A stretch of 64,000 nt of DNA, from NCBI RefSeq assembly GCF_002940685.1, contig NZ_PNFP01000006.1, forward strand, positions 124,001 to 188,000, read 5' to 3'. A program made the position numbers and the translations under genes. This document shows positions 33,853 to 44,370 of the stretch, in pieces (the stretch's first letter is position 1; each line of letters begins with the position of its first letter). The stretch is from Ensifer adhaerens (GTDB lineage Bacteria; Pseudomonadota; Alphaproteobacteria; Rhizobiales; Rhizobiaceae). Under the pieces are notes generated by a model. The model searched no databases, was not told the origin of the DNA, and saw nothing but the letters and a program-made list of their open reading frames with translations.

Positions 33853-34790
33853 ATGGAAAACCTGCGCCGCCTGCTCCCGTCCGCCGCAAGCCTCATCGTC
33901 TTCGAGGCCGCGGGCCGACACCAGAACTTCACCCGCGCTGCCAACGAGCTCGGCATGACCCAGGCTGCAGTCTCCTACGCCGTGCGCGGTCTCGAGGAGC
34001 AGCTGGGCGTGCCGCTGTTTCATCGCGTACACCGGGCCGTGGAACTGACTGAGGCGGGTGAGAAATTCCATGCCGACGTGTCCGTCGGCCTGTCGCGCAT
34101 CCAGAAGTCGGCGGAGGACATCCGCGCCAAGGGCCGCGAAACCAATGTCACGCTTGCGGCATCGACCGCCTTTGCCTCGATGTGGATGCTGCCCCGCCTC
34201 AACCGCATGCGCGAGGACCTGCCGGAAATCGATCTCAGGATCCAGACCAGCGTGCGCGACCTCGATCTCGAGGAAGAACCGATCCCGCTCGGCATTCGCG
34301 GCGGCGACCCTGGCCATTGGCCACGCTACCATGCCGCCCTCCTCGCCGACGAGGTGGTCAACGCGGTCGCCACGCCCGCCTATATCGAGCGGCACGGCCT
34401 GCCGAAGACGGCCGCCGACCTGCTGGGGCACAATCTCATCCATCTGGAAGAACCGGTTCGCCGCGCCTGCGACTGGACCGAATGGTTTTCAAGCGCCGGC
34501 CTTGCCTATCCGAACAGGGGCGGCGGCTCTCGATCAACGACTATGTCCTGGTGATCCAGGCGGTGCTTTCAGGCGAAGGCGTGGCGCTCGGCTGGGAGCA
34601 CCTGATCTATCCGCAGATCCGCTCTGGCGCGCTGGTTCCGGTCGCCGGACACGTGCTGAAGACGGGGCTTGCCTTCTACGTCGTCTGGCCGCGATCGCGC
34701 GAACTGAATGCGCAGGCCAAGAGGGTGCGTGACTGGCTGCTGGACGAGGGTCGGCGCGACCGCGCCGCACTGTCTGGAACCGAGGGTTAA
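33853..34790 (+). pseudogene. GcvA-like LysR regulator with a frameshift
   Basis: The N-terminal part (33853 to about 34520) encodes a normal LysR HTH: FEAAGRHQNFTRAANELGM, then TQAAVSYAVRGLEEQLGVPLF. It continues into the substrate domain, up to AYPNRGG. The frame then changes in the G run at 34517-34520. The rest of the domain (SINDYVLVIQAVLSGEGVAL and WEHLIYPQIRSGALVPVAG) continues in another frame to 34790. One extra G would restore one continuous protein of about 312 residues. The break is either a real 1-base deletion or a sequencing error. The type is the GcvA/AmpR group. It diverges from the mttB-family gene. Confidence 0.8.
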
Positions 34791-34796
34791 CCCGGG

Positions 34797-36146
34797 TCAG
34801 GCCTGGGCGGGGAGATCGCGGTAGCGATCGGCGAGATAGCGCATTGTCGCCACCGCATCGGCGGGCTTTCCGTAGAAATAGCCCTGGCCCAGGCCACAGC
34901 CGAGCGCCTTTAATTTCAAGGCCTCGGAGAAGTCCTCGATGCCTTCGGCGACGACCTCGAGCTCAAGGCCCTCGCACATCGACACGATCGCCTTGATGAT
35001 GTGCTCGGAGGCACGATCGGCGGAGATACGCGAGACGAAGGCGCGATCGATCTTGACCTTGTCGAAGGAGAAGTCGCGCAGGCGCCCGAGGCTGGACTGG
35101 CCGGTGCCAAAATCGTCGAGCGAGACGCGAACGCCGGCGGCGCGCAGTTCCGCGACGATCTTCTGGGCGATATCCGCGTCGGCCATCACGGCGGTCTCGG
35201 TGATCTCCAGCTCCAGGCGCCGCGGGTCGAGGCCGATCTGGCTGATGATCGCCAGCAGGCGCCGGCTGGTCGTCGGGTCCATGAGCTGCGCCGAGGAGAG
35301 ATTGAAGGAGAGGAACAGCTCCTTCGGCCAGGAGAGCGCCGCATGGGCCGCCTTGCGCAGCAGCACCTCGGCGAGCGAATCGATGAAGCCGCGCTCTTCG
35401 GCGAGCGGCACGAATACCGCCGGCGAGACATAGCCGAGATCGGCATCGCACCAGCGCGCCAGGGCCTCGAAACCGACGACCGCGTCGTTGCGCAGGTCGA
35501 CGATCGGCTGGAAGTGCACGTCGACCTCGTTGGCGATGATGGCGTTGCGCAGCGCCTGTTCGAGCTGCGTCGCGCGCTTCATCTCCTGGGCGATCTCCTG
35601 CGAATAGACGGTGATCTGCCCGCGGCCGCGGCGCTTCGAACGATAGAGTGCGGTATCGGCGCTTTTCAGGAGATCCTCGAACACCTCGCCCGCGAAGGGA
35701 TAGACGGCGAAGCCGAAGGAGGCGGAAAGGCGAACGTGGCGGTCGCCGAGATCGAAGGGGGCCGAAAGCACCTCCTTCAGCATCTGCCCGATCTTTTCCG
35801 CACCCTTGCGCTCGAAGATGAGCGGCAGGACGAAGGCAAATTCATCGCTGTCGAAACGGGTGATCGTGGCGCCTTCGGGCGCGCAGGCTTTCAGGCGATA
35901 CGCCACCTGGCAGAGGATCTCGTCGCCTGCCTCCGGCCCGAACAGGTCATTAATCGGCTTGAAACCGTCGATATTGGCAAGGCCGATGGTGAACGGGGCC
36001 GGGTCGCTGGCCCGTTCCTCGGCAAGATCGAGCACGCTCTTGCGCAGGCAACGGGCGTTGCCGAGCCCGGTCAGCGGATCGACATCGCCCCGGACGGCGG
36101 GTACCTCGCGGCCAATGCGGTGGTAGGGCGTTTCCGCTGTCATCAT
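34797..36146 (-). CDS. GGDEF-EAL protein, likely c-di-GMP phosphodiesterase with a decayed GGDEF domain
   Basis: This 449-aa protein has GGDEF and EAL domains in the usual order. The cyclase signature is degenerate (FDSDEF instead of GGDEF), so diguanylate cyclase activity is unlikely. The EAL half is complete: FEALARW near residue 245, FNLSSAQL, LEITET, DDFGTGQSSLGRL and KIDRAFVS. It should hydrolyse c-di-GMP, perhaps with the GGDEF part as a GTP sensor. No N-terminal sensor or membrane helix was seen. The start is one of three clustered ATGs (36152, 36146, 36143). It ends 6 bases from the end of the convergent LysR gene. Confidence 0.88.
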   Translation of the reverse strand: MMTAETPYHRIGREVPAVRGDVDPLTGLGNARCLRKSVLDLAEERASDPAPFTIGLANIDGFKPINDLFGPEAGDEILCQVAYRLKACAPEGATITRFDSDEFAFVLPLIFERKGAEKIGQMLKEVLSAPFDLGDRHVRLSASFGFAVYPFAGEVFEDLLKSADTALYRSKRRGRGQITVYSQEIAQEMKRATQLEQALRNAIIANEVDVHFQPIVDLRNDAVVGFEALARWCDADLGYVSPAVFVPLAEERGFIDSLAEVLLRKAAHAALSWPKELFLSFNLSSAQLMDPTTSRRLLAIISQIGLDPRRLELEITETAVMADADIAQKIVAELRAAGVRVSLDDFGTGQSSLGRLRDFSFDKVKIDRAFVSRISADRASEHIIKAIVSMCEGLELEVVAEGIEDFSEALKLKALGCGLGQGYFYGKPADAVATMRYLADRYRDLPAQA

Positions 36147-36412
36147 CGCCATCCCCCATGCACCAGGCAGAAAGAGCGGCCGACAGCCCTTGTCGCCGGC
36201 GCCAGCCCGCACCACGGCGCAAACCGGCTGTGCCTTTCCGACACGACCGGGGCCTGGGCAGCGAGGTGGATGCGATGCATACGGATGGGGCTCTACACTT
36301 TAACGGCAATTCGGCGCAGACGATCGCAATCGGCGGTTAACAATCCGATATCGCGCCGCTCCAAGATTTGCCATTAGCCTCCCCAATTCTAGCGAGTTGA
36401 CACGCTTTTCAC

Positions 36413-38131
36413 TCAACCTGCCGTTCGTATTGCCTTCACGGGCATGAATTTCCGCAACACCGCCTCGATCATGTCGGGGCTCACCGGCTTCATGATATGG
36501 TCGTCCATGCCGGACGCCTTGCATTGCTGCAGGTCGATGTCCAAAGCCTGGGCAGTCACCCCGATGATCGGTGTTTTCTGTCCGCGCCCCTTCTCGGCCG
36601 CCCGGATCGCAACGGTGGCGTCAAAGCCGTTCATGACCGGCATCGACACATCCATCAGCACAAGGGCCGGTTGCAGTTCGTGCCAGAGTTCGACGGCCTC
36701 CCGACCGTTGGCGGCGATCCGGTGGGAAACGCCGAGCCCTTCGAGAATCTGGCTGAAGACGAACTGGTTGATCTGGTTGTCCTCGGCGACAAGCACATCG
36801 ACCTGCGGCGCCGGCGGCGGCGGTGCGATCTCCTCGGCCTCGAACGACAGCGACCATTCCGGTTGCGGCGCGACACCCGCTCGCTCGGAGCAGACACGGA
36901 AGACTTCCGCAAGCACCGCGGCGCCGTCGTGGTCGGCGGATACCGGCAGGATCGGACTGTCGCGCCAGGCGGCGGCGATCTTCTGCCTTTCCGGAAAGGC
37001 CGTGTCGAGCAACAGGATATCGAGCTTCAGCCCCGCCTCGTCGACGGCGACGCAGAAAGCGTGCAGTTCGTCGGCATCGCGAACGGCACAGGCGTCGAGC
37101 CCGGACCCACGCAGCCGGGCGACAAGCCGCTCCTCCAGCTCTCGATCGTCCGTCGCGAGAAGGACCCGAAGGCCGCGCGCGGGCAAGGTTTCGATCATCG
37201 ACCCCGCCTCGACGAGCTGCTGGACATTCAGCGCCCGGAAGGGATCGTAGAAATTCTGCGCCGCAGCGAAGATGCTGTAGTCACGGATCTGCAGGCTGGC
37301 GGCGGCCTGGGGCGCCTCGCCGTTTTGATACCAGACGGCGATATCGGTCACGTCGTTCATGCAGGTCACGACGAAATGGCGGCCGGGCATGCCGACGCGG
37401 TACTTGCGGGTCAGCACCCAGAGATCGCTGCCATCGGCGCGCACGATGTGCTCGGCCTGCGAATGCGGCTTGCCCGTATCGAGCACCATGCGGTCGGACT
37501 GTTCGAACCGCTCCGCCAGCTCGCTTTCGACCAGATCCCAGGCCGACCGGCCGAGGATGGCATCCTGCGCTAGGTCATGGATCAGGCAGAAGGCCTTGTT
37601 GACCGCGATGTAATTGAGGTTGCGGTCCTTGACGCAGATGGGATTGGGCTGGGCGTCGAGGATCTGCTCGGTCAATTCGACCCGTTCAAGGTCCGTCTGG
37701 AGCTGTTCGTCACGCTTCTTCTGATCGGAGACGTCGCTGATCGACAGGATGCCCATGCCGCTCGACAGTCGCCGCTTGCGCATCGAAACCCAGCGTGTGC
37801 GGCCGGCGCGCTCGACGCTCTCGTAACGCTCGCGCCAGTGCAGCGCCATGTGCTCGGCGATCCATTCCTCGCGGTTGGTGCGCCGGCGGCTGCTCTCCGG
37901 AACGGTGCCAGGGCGTACACCGGTATCATAGACGGCGCCGAGAAAGTCTCTCAGCCGCGTGCCCGGCATCAAGGCTTCTGCCGGCACCGGAAAATATTGC
38001 AGCATCGTGCGGCTGGCAAAGAGAATGGTATCGTCCCGGCTGCAGACAAGCACAGCCATGCCGAGCGCGTCGCAGCTCGACTCAAGAATGACCCTGTTGA
38101 TGTCCGCGCCGCTCGGCGCCCCATCGCTCAT
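36413..38131 (-). CDS. PAS-PAS-REC-REC signalling protein without a kinase domain
   Basis: This 572-aa protein has an N-terminal PAS-like domain (about residues 15-130) and a second PAS domain (about 150-260, with LDAQPNPICVKDRNLNYIAVN). A weak receiver-like domain follows (about 310-410, RVLLATDDRELEERLV), and a good C-terminal receiver ends the protein (about 440-560). The last receiver has the acidic pair ED in VLVAEDNQINQ, the phosphoacceptor Asp in LVLMDVSMPVMNG, and Lys in HIMKPVS. No histidine kinase or HPt domain was found. It may be a remnant of a hybrid kinase or an adaptor taking phosphate from a separate kinase. It is next to the GGDEF-EAL gene, with 266 bases between. Confidence 0.85.
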   Translation of the reverse strand: MSDGAPSGADINRVILESSCDALGMAVLVCSRDDTILFASRTMLQYFPVPAEALMPGTRLRDFLGAVYDTGVRPGTVPESSRRRTNREEWIAEHMALHWRERYESVERAGRTRWVSMRKRRLSSGMGILSISDVSDQKKRDEQLQTDLERVELTEQILDAQPNPICVKDRNLNYIAVNKAFCLIHDLAQDAILGRSAWDLVESELAERFEQSDRMVLDTGKPHSQAEHIVRADGSDLWVLTRKYRVGMPGRHFVVTCMNDVTDIAVWYQNGEAPQAAASLQIRDYSIFAAAQNFYDPFRALNVQQLVEAGSMIETLPARGLRVLLATDDRELEERLVARLRGSGLDACAVRDADELHAFCVAVDEAGLKLDILLLDTAFPERQKIAAAWRDSPILPVSADHDGAAVLAEVFRVCSERAGVAPQPEWSLSFEAEEIAPPPPAPQVDVLVAEDNQINQFVFSQILEGLGVSHRIAANGREAVELWHELQPALVLMDVSMPVMNGFDATVAIRAAEKGRGQKTPIIGVTAQALDIDLQQCKASGMDDHIMKPVSPDMIEAVLRKFMPVKAIRTAG

Positions 38132-38513
38132 AGCACTGTCCTCACTCGCCTACCGCCTGCGTCCCTGGATCGCCGTCGATCTGGAGGAACAGGCAGCCAT
38201 TCAAAGTGCCGCAACGGCCTGCCGCGTCTGAACTGGACGCGCGGCGTTGCAGCGGCGGTTTCATTTCGGGACATGCTGGGGAGGCCTTGGCAGGCGTCTC
38301 TTCGAGCGGTGGGAGTGCGGCGTCCAGCTACGCCGCAAGGCTCAAAAGACAAAACCCGTGATCATTCAGGTTGTTGTGGAAAATCGCAGCAGAGTGTTAA
38401 GGGCCGATTAAACCCTTGCTCCTTTTTCAAGGGCGATGGCCGCATGCGCGCGTGATCGGGGACGAGATACCGTTCCCCCTTCCGTTTCCTCGGCGAATCC
38501 CGGAAAATGGGCC
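38132..38513. other. divergent intergenic region before mutL
   Basis: A 382-base gap between the PAS-receiver gene and mutL. A small hairpin (CCCTTG/CAAGGG at 38413-38433) is seen. No gene or RNA is recognised. Confidence 0.4.
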
Positions 38514-40331
<1,818 letters not shown>

Positions 40332-40336
40332 TCTTC

Positions 40337-40377
40337 CGCCATCCGGCGAAATGCGACTGGCATTTTCCCGGATGGCG
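40337..40377 (+). other. long hairpin between mutL and the DUF2093 gene
   Basis: CGCCATCCGG (40337-40346) and CCGGATGGCG (40368-40377) are perfect 10-base arms with an inner AAATGC/GCATTT pairing. There is no T-run, so it is either a factor-assisted terminator or a 3' stabiliser of the mutL mRNA. Confidence 0.5.
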
Positions 40378-40423
40378 AGCTAGACCAGAGAACCATCCAC
40401 GAAGACGGAAATAGGCGCCGAGC

Positions 40424-40657
40424 ATGATGAACCGGTTTGAAGGAAGCGCTTCGCGCGAAGCGAAGATCCGTTATCTCGACGGCGACTTTCAGATCGTGCT
40501 TGCGGGCTCGCACGTAATCTGCGCGATGACCGGCAACACCATCCCCGTCGATGAGCTGCGTTACTGGAGCGTCGCCCGGCAGGAACCGTATGTCGACGCG
40601 GAGGCCTCGCTCGAGGCGGAAAAACGCGCAGGCGCGCTACCCAACCAGCGCCGCTAA
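40424..40657 (+). CDS. DUF2093 family protein
   Basis: A 77-aa DUF2093 protein, with MMNRFEGSASREAKIRYLDG, FQIVLAGSHVICAMTG and IPVDELRYWSVARQEPYV. This small family is essentially restricted to Rhizobiales and relatives, and is conserved in sequence and length. A zinc-ribbon-like origin has been suggested for some relatives, but only one Cys is seen here. It follows mutL on the same strand and ends 53 bases before the convergent lpxK. Function is unknown. Confidence 0.88.
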   Translation: MMNRFEGSASREAKIRYLDGDFQIVLAGSHVICAMTGNTIPVDELRYWSVARQEPYVDAEASLEAEKRAGALPNQRR

Positions 40658-40710
40658 CCAAGCCCGAACGCCGGCATCGCGCGCCCAGCGCCACGGCCCA
40701 CAAGGCGCCG

Positions 40711-41751
40711 TTACTTAGCCGCGCCTTCGCGCAGCTTGCGGGCACGCGCCGCGGCAAGCGCCGTCTCGATGATCTTTTTCGGTGCCATCGGGTCGTCGAA
40801 GCGCACGTCGATCTCGATCACCCTGCTCGCTGCGGCGAGCTCGGCGGCCCGGCCGTGGCCGGGCTCGAGACGAACCAGATCCTTGGAGGTGGTGACGAGC
40901 CTCGCGCCGAGAGCCGCCGCCCGATCGAGCAGATCGGCGATTTCGTCCTCGGAGAAATGGTGATGGTCGGGAAAACTGCGGGTTTCCGCGACCACAGCGC
41001 CCGTCTCCCGGACGGTGCGATAGAACTTCTCGGGATCGGCAATGCCCGCCCAGGCAAGCACCTTGACGCCATCGAGCGATCCGTCGTCGCGTCTTTCGAC
41101 CTCCGCTTCGTAGATCTGCTTGCCGGCGCGGGCGGCACGCCGGATCAGGGCGTCGGCCTCGGTGCCGTCGCCGATCTTGAGCAAGGCCGTGGCGTGGCGA
41201 AGCTGGTTCGACAACGGCGCCCGCACCGGGCCCGCCGGCACCAGATAGCCGTTGCCGATGCCGCGGCGGGAATCGATCACCAGCAGCGCGAAGTCGAAGG
41301 CAAGTCGCGCGCTCTGGAAGCCGTCGTCCATGATGATGATGTCGACGCCCTCCTTCACCAACCGCCGGGCACCGTCTACGCGGCGGCGGCAGACGACGGT
41401 CAGGGCCTCCTTCGCCAGCAGCAACGGTTCGTCGCCGACATCGCGGGCGCGGTGATGTTCCAGGTCGACGACGGTCGTCACGTCGAGCGAGCCGCCATAA
41501 CCGCGGCTCAGGAAACCGGGCTTCAGCCCCTTCTCGCGGATGACGCGGGCAAGCGCGATGGCCGTCGGCGTCTTGCCGGCGCCGCCGACGGTGAAGTTGC
41601 CGATGCAGATGACCGGGACCGGCACCGAGGCCCGCTGCGCGCGATCCATGCGCATGCCGGCAATCCGTCCGTAAACCCATGAGAACGGCCACAACGCGCG
41701 CGCACGCCAATCCGCCTTGGTCCACCAGAATGGCGGCGCTTCCGATACCAT
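40711..41751 (-). CDS. lpxK: tetraacyldisaccharide 4'-kinase
   Basis: LpxK phosphorylates the 4' position of the lipid A precursor at the inner membrane. The 346-aa protein has an N-terminal amphipathic segment ([21 protein letters not shown]). The P-loop VGGAGKTP is near residue 57, followed by FLSRGYGG and the [15 protein letters not shown] motif with its DDG. The C-terminal DHHHFSEDE is also typical. It is the last gene of the lipid A/Kdo block. A 188-base gap separates it from the HAD gene, with T-runs on the minus strand, so it may have its own promoter. Confidence 0.95.
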   Translation of the reverse strand: MVSEAPPFWWTKADWRARALWPFSWVYGRIAGMRMDRAQRASVPVPVICIGNFTVGGAGKTPTAIALARVIREKGLKPGFLSRGYGGSLDVTTVVDLEHHRARDVGDEPLLLAKEALTVVCRRRVDGARRLVKEGVDIIIMDDGFQSARLAFDFALLVIDSRRGIGNGYLVPAGPVRAPLSNQLRHATALLKIGDGTEADALIRRAARAGKQIYEAEVERRDDGSLDGVKVLAWAGIADPEKFYRTVRETGAVVAETRSFPDHHHFSEDEIADLLDRAAALGARLVTTSKDLVRLEPGHGRAAELAAASRVIEIDVRFDDPMAPKKIIETALAAARARKLREGAAK

Positions 41752-41939
41752 CTTCGTTCCGTGGCCTCCCGGCCGCTCAGGTCCTTCCTTTTCCGGGAGG
41801 GACGGTTTGTTCGCCGGCCCAAGCCGACGGATTGCGACAAAAAACGTCAGAACGGAAAAAAACGCAAGCTATGGAGATGTCCCGGGCAAGCCAACGCCGA
41901 GCTTGGCCGCTGTCGACAGCGAGCGCTGAGGCAAAATCC

Positions 41940-42644
41940 CTAGAGGACGGCCTCGAGCTCGGTGATATCGGAGAGGCAATGGTCCGAGGCGGCCGCAAGC
42001 GACTGGCGCGAGCCGGTGCCCGTCAGCACCGCCACCGTCATGCCGACCCCGGCATTGCGCCCCATGTGCATATCGTGATTGTTGTCGCCGACGACCACCA
42101 CCTGCTGCGGGTCAAGGCCGGTCGCCGCGCAAAAGCCGAGCACCATGCCCGGCTCCGGCTTGACGCCGTAGCCGCTGTCATAGCCCGCCACATAGTGCAG
42201 GTAGCCATCGAAGCCGAAACGCTTCGCCGTTTCGCGGATCGAACGCTCGTTGTCGCTGGAGGCGACGCCGAGACGGTAGCCCTTGGCGTGCAGCCCCGCA
42301 AAAAAGGTGCTGAGGTCGGTCACCGGAACGGCATACTCCGCCGAGCGCGCAAACAGGCCGTCGAACAGGGTCGTCAATTCGGCGATCGTGAAGGGCGCAC
42401 CCGCGCCAACAAAGCCGGTCGCGATCTCCACCGTGTTGCCGGCGGCAAGCAGGCTGTCGGGCAGCACGTGGCCGGTGTCGGCATCCATGCCGCCGGCCGC
42501 AAGCAGCCTGCGGGCCAGGGCCTCATCACCCTTTGCCGCGATCCGCGCCAGTTCGTAGTTCACCGGCACCCAGCTCTTTGCGTAGTCGAGCAGGGTTCCA
42601 TCCTTGTCGAACAGGATGCCGGCGATGGCTTTGGCTGCGGTCAT
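41940..42644 (-). CDS. HAD-superfamily phosphatase (phosphoglycolate phosphatase-like)
   Basis: HAD hydrolase of 234 aa. Motif I is FDKDGTLLDY (nucleophile Asp then Asp), motif II is GVASSDN, motif III includes VKPEPGM, and motif IV is VVVVGDNNHDMHMGRNAG. The cap domain is a C1-type insertion after motif I. The family includes Gph phosphatases, but the substrate cannot be told. In rhizobia it sits between kdtA and lpxK, as here, and is 24 bases after kdtA, so it is cotranscribed. A role with phosphorylated sugars such as Kdo or heptose intermediates is inference only. Confidence 0.88.
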   Translation of the reverse strand: MTAAKAIAGILFDKDGTLLDYAKSWVPVNYELARIAAKGDEALARRLLAAGGMDADTGHVLPDSLLAAGNTVEIATGFVGAGAPFTIAELTTLFDGLFARSAEYAVPVTDLSTFFAGLHAKGYRLGVASSDNERSIRETAKRFGFDGYLHYVAGYDSGYGVKPEPGMVLGFCAATGLDPQQVVVVGDNNHDMHMGRNAGVGMTVAVLTGTGSRQSLAAASDHCLSDITELEAVL

Positions 42645-42668
42645 GACGGGGCTTCGTCTCCTGCTGGA

Positions 42669-43982
42669 TCAGTTGTCGGTCGGCGGGTTGAGACGCGCCT
42701 TGACGATGAGCGGATTGATGTAGGGCTCGAGCCCCTTCATCGTCGCCGACAGGGCGCCGCGCATCTCTTGCACGGTTTCAAGGCCGGCATCGATCATCGA
42801 GCGACGCATGTCGTCGTTGGCGAGCAGATAGTTGACGCCCTTGGCCAGCATCTCGACATCGCGCACGATCTTGGCGCTGCCGTTCTTGGCCAGCGTCTGG
42901 TAGGTCTCGCGAAAATTCTGGACGTTGCCGCCCGACAGGATCGCACAGCCGAGCATCGCCGGCTCCAGCGGGTTCTGACCGCCTTCGGCAAACAGCGACC
43001 GGCCGACAAAGGCAACCTCGGTCAGGCGAAGATAGAGGCCCATCTCGCCAATCGTGTCGCCGAGGAAGATATCGACGTCTGGTGTCAGCGGATCGCGGCG
43101 CGTGCGCCGGGCGACCTTCAGTCCCTTGGCCGTCAGCGCCGCCTCGATGGCGTCGCCGCGATCGGGATGGCGCGGAACGATGATCGTCAGAAGGCCGGTA
43201 CGCTCCTTGAGAGCACGGTGCACGACGCCGGCGGCGGCCTCTTCTCCGTCGAAGGTCGAGATCGCCGCCCAGGTCTTGCGGGCGCCGATCTGCTGGCGAT
43301 ACTCCTTCAGCGCCTGCGGATCGTGCGGCGGCGCGTCGGTATCGACCTTGAGGTTGCCCGACACCATGACCGGCAGCGCGCCGAGGGTGCGGAACCGTTC
43401 GGCATCGACGTCCGATTGGGCAATGACGAGCGCGAGGTTTTCGAACAGCGCGTCGGCCAGCGCCGGCCGGCGCTTCCAACGCGCGAAGGTCCGGTCGGAC
43501 ATGCGCCCGTTCACCAGAACCTGCGGGATATGGCGACGACCGAGTTCCAGGATGGTCATCGGCCAGATTTCGGATTCGGCGATGATCGCCAGATCCGGCT
43601 CCCAGTAGTTCAGGAACCGGCTGACGGCCGGTTTGAAATCGAGCGGGACATATTGGTGGATGACCGTCGATCCCAGGCGCTCGGCGACGACCCGCGCCGA
43701 GGTCATCGTCCCTGTCGTCAGGACGACGTGGATGCCGCGCCGCCTGATTTCCTTGATCATCGGGATGACGGCGTTGGTCTCGCCAACGCTTGCGGCGTGG
43801 AACCAGACGAGAGGCCCCTGCGGCCGCGGCTCACTGGCATGGCCGTAGCGTTCGCGACGGCGCGCGGGATCCTCCTTGCCCTTCGCGGCGCGAATGGCAA
43901 GGTAGGACCAGACGAGAGGATAGATGGCCGAGCCGATCCAGCGATAGCTGGAGAGCGCCAGGCGCGCGCGAAAGCTGCTCAT
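42669..43982 (-). CDS. waaA: 3-deoxy-D-manno-octulosonic acid transferase
   Basis: WaaA (KdtA) transfers Kdo to lipid A precursor at the inner membrane. The 437-aa protein has an N-terminal membrane-anchoring stretch (YPLVWSYLAIRAAKGKED). The GT-30 fold follows, with WFHAASVGETNAV, TGTMTSARV, QYVPLDFKPAVSRFL and SEIWPMTI, and later GRSLFAEGGQNPLEPA, where the Glu-rich motif binds CMP-Kdo. It is 91 bases from the DUF4170 gene and 24 bases before the HAD gene. Mono- or bifunctional activity cannot be told from sequence. Confidence 0.95.
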   Translation of the reverse strand: MSSFRARLALSSYRWIGSAIYPLVWSYLAIRAAKGKEDPARRRERYGHASEPRPQGPLVWFHAASVGETNAVIPMIKEIRRRGIHVVLTTGTMTSARVVAERLGSTVIHQYVPLDFKPAVSRFLNYWEPDLAIIAESEIWPMTILELGRRHIPQVLVNGRMSDRTFARWKRRPALADALFENLALVIAQSDVDAERFRTLGALPVMVSGNLKVDTDAPPHDPQALKEYRQQIGARKTWAAISTFDGEEAAAGVVHRALKERTGLLTIIVPRHPDRGDAIEAALTAKGLKVARRTRRDPLTPDVDIFLGDTIGEMGLYLRLTEVAFVGRSLFAEGGQNPLEPAMLGCAILSGGNVQNFRETYQTLAKNGSAKIVRDVEMLAKGVNYLLANDDMRRSMIDAGLETVQEMRGALSATMKGLEPYINPLIVKARLNPPTDN

Positions 43983-44073
43983 GACATGCCACCTTCCCCA
44001 GCCATTCCGGCCTGGAGAGACTTAAGGGCGACTGGCATGCGGGTAAGTACCGCGCATCCCGACCTCATCGGCA

Positions 44074-44310
44074 TCAGCCGTTTTCCGGGTCCAGCAGACG
44101 GTGCATGTGGACGATGAAATAACGCATGTGCGCGTTGTCGACGGTCATCTGCGCCTTGGATTTCCAGGCAACGAGGGCGCTTTCGTAGTCCGGGTAGATG
44201 CCGACGATATCGAGTTTGTCCAGGTCGCGGAAATGCACGTCCGTCAGCGTCGTGAGTTCGCCGCCGAAGACGAGATGCAGACGTTGTTTCTTCTCGGTGT
44301 CGTGAGCCAT
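44074..44310 (-). CDS. DUF4170 family small protein
   Basis: A 78-aa DUF4170 protein, with RLHLVFGGELTTL, then LDIVGIYPDYESALVAWK and AHMRYFIVHMHRLLDPENG. Rhizobia carry this gene upstream of kdtA. It has no signal peptide or membrane helix. The start at 44310 is chosen because it begins at the family consensus MAHDTEKKQRL. It is 60 bases after the CysQ-like gene. Function is unknown; conserved linkage to kdtA suggests LPS assembly or regulation. Confidence 0.85.
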   Translation of the reverse strand: MAHDTEKKQRLHLVFGGELTTLTDVHFRDLDKLDIVGIYPDYESALVAWKSKAQMTVDNAHMRYFIVHMHRLLDPENG

Positions 44311-44370
44311 CGGACTTCCATTTATTCTTGTTGGGTGTGGGCGTTGATTTGAGGCATTCGGCCCCAAAGG

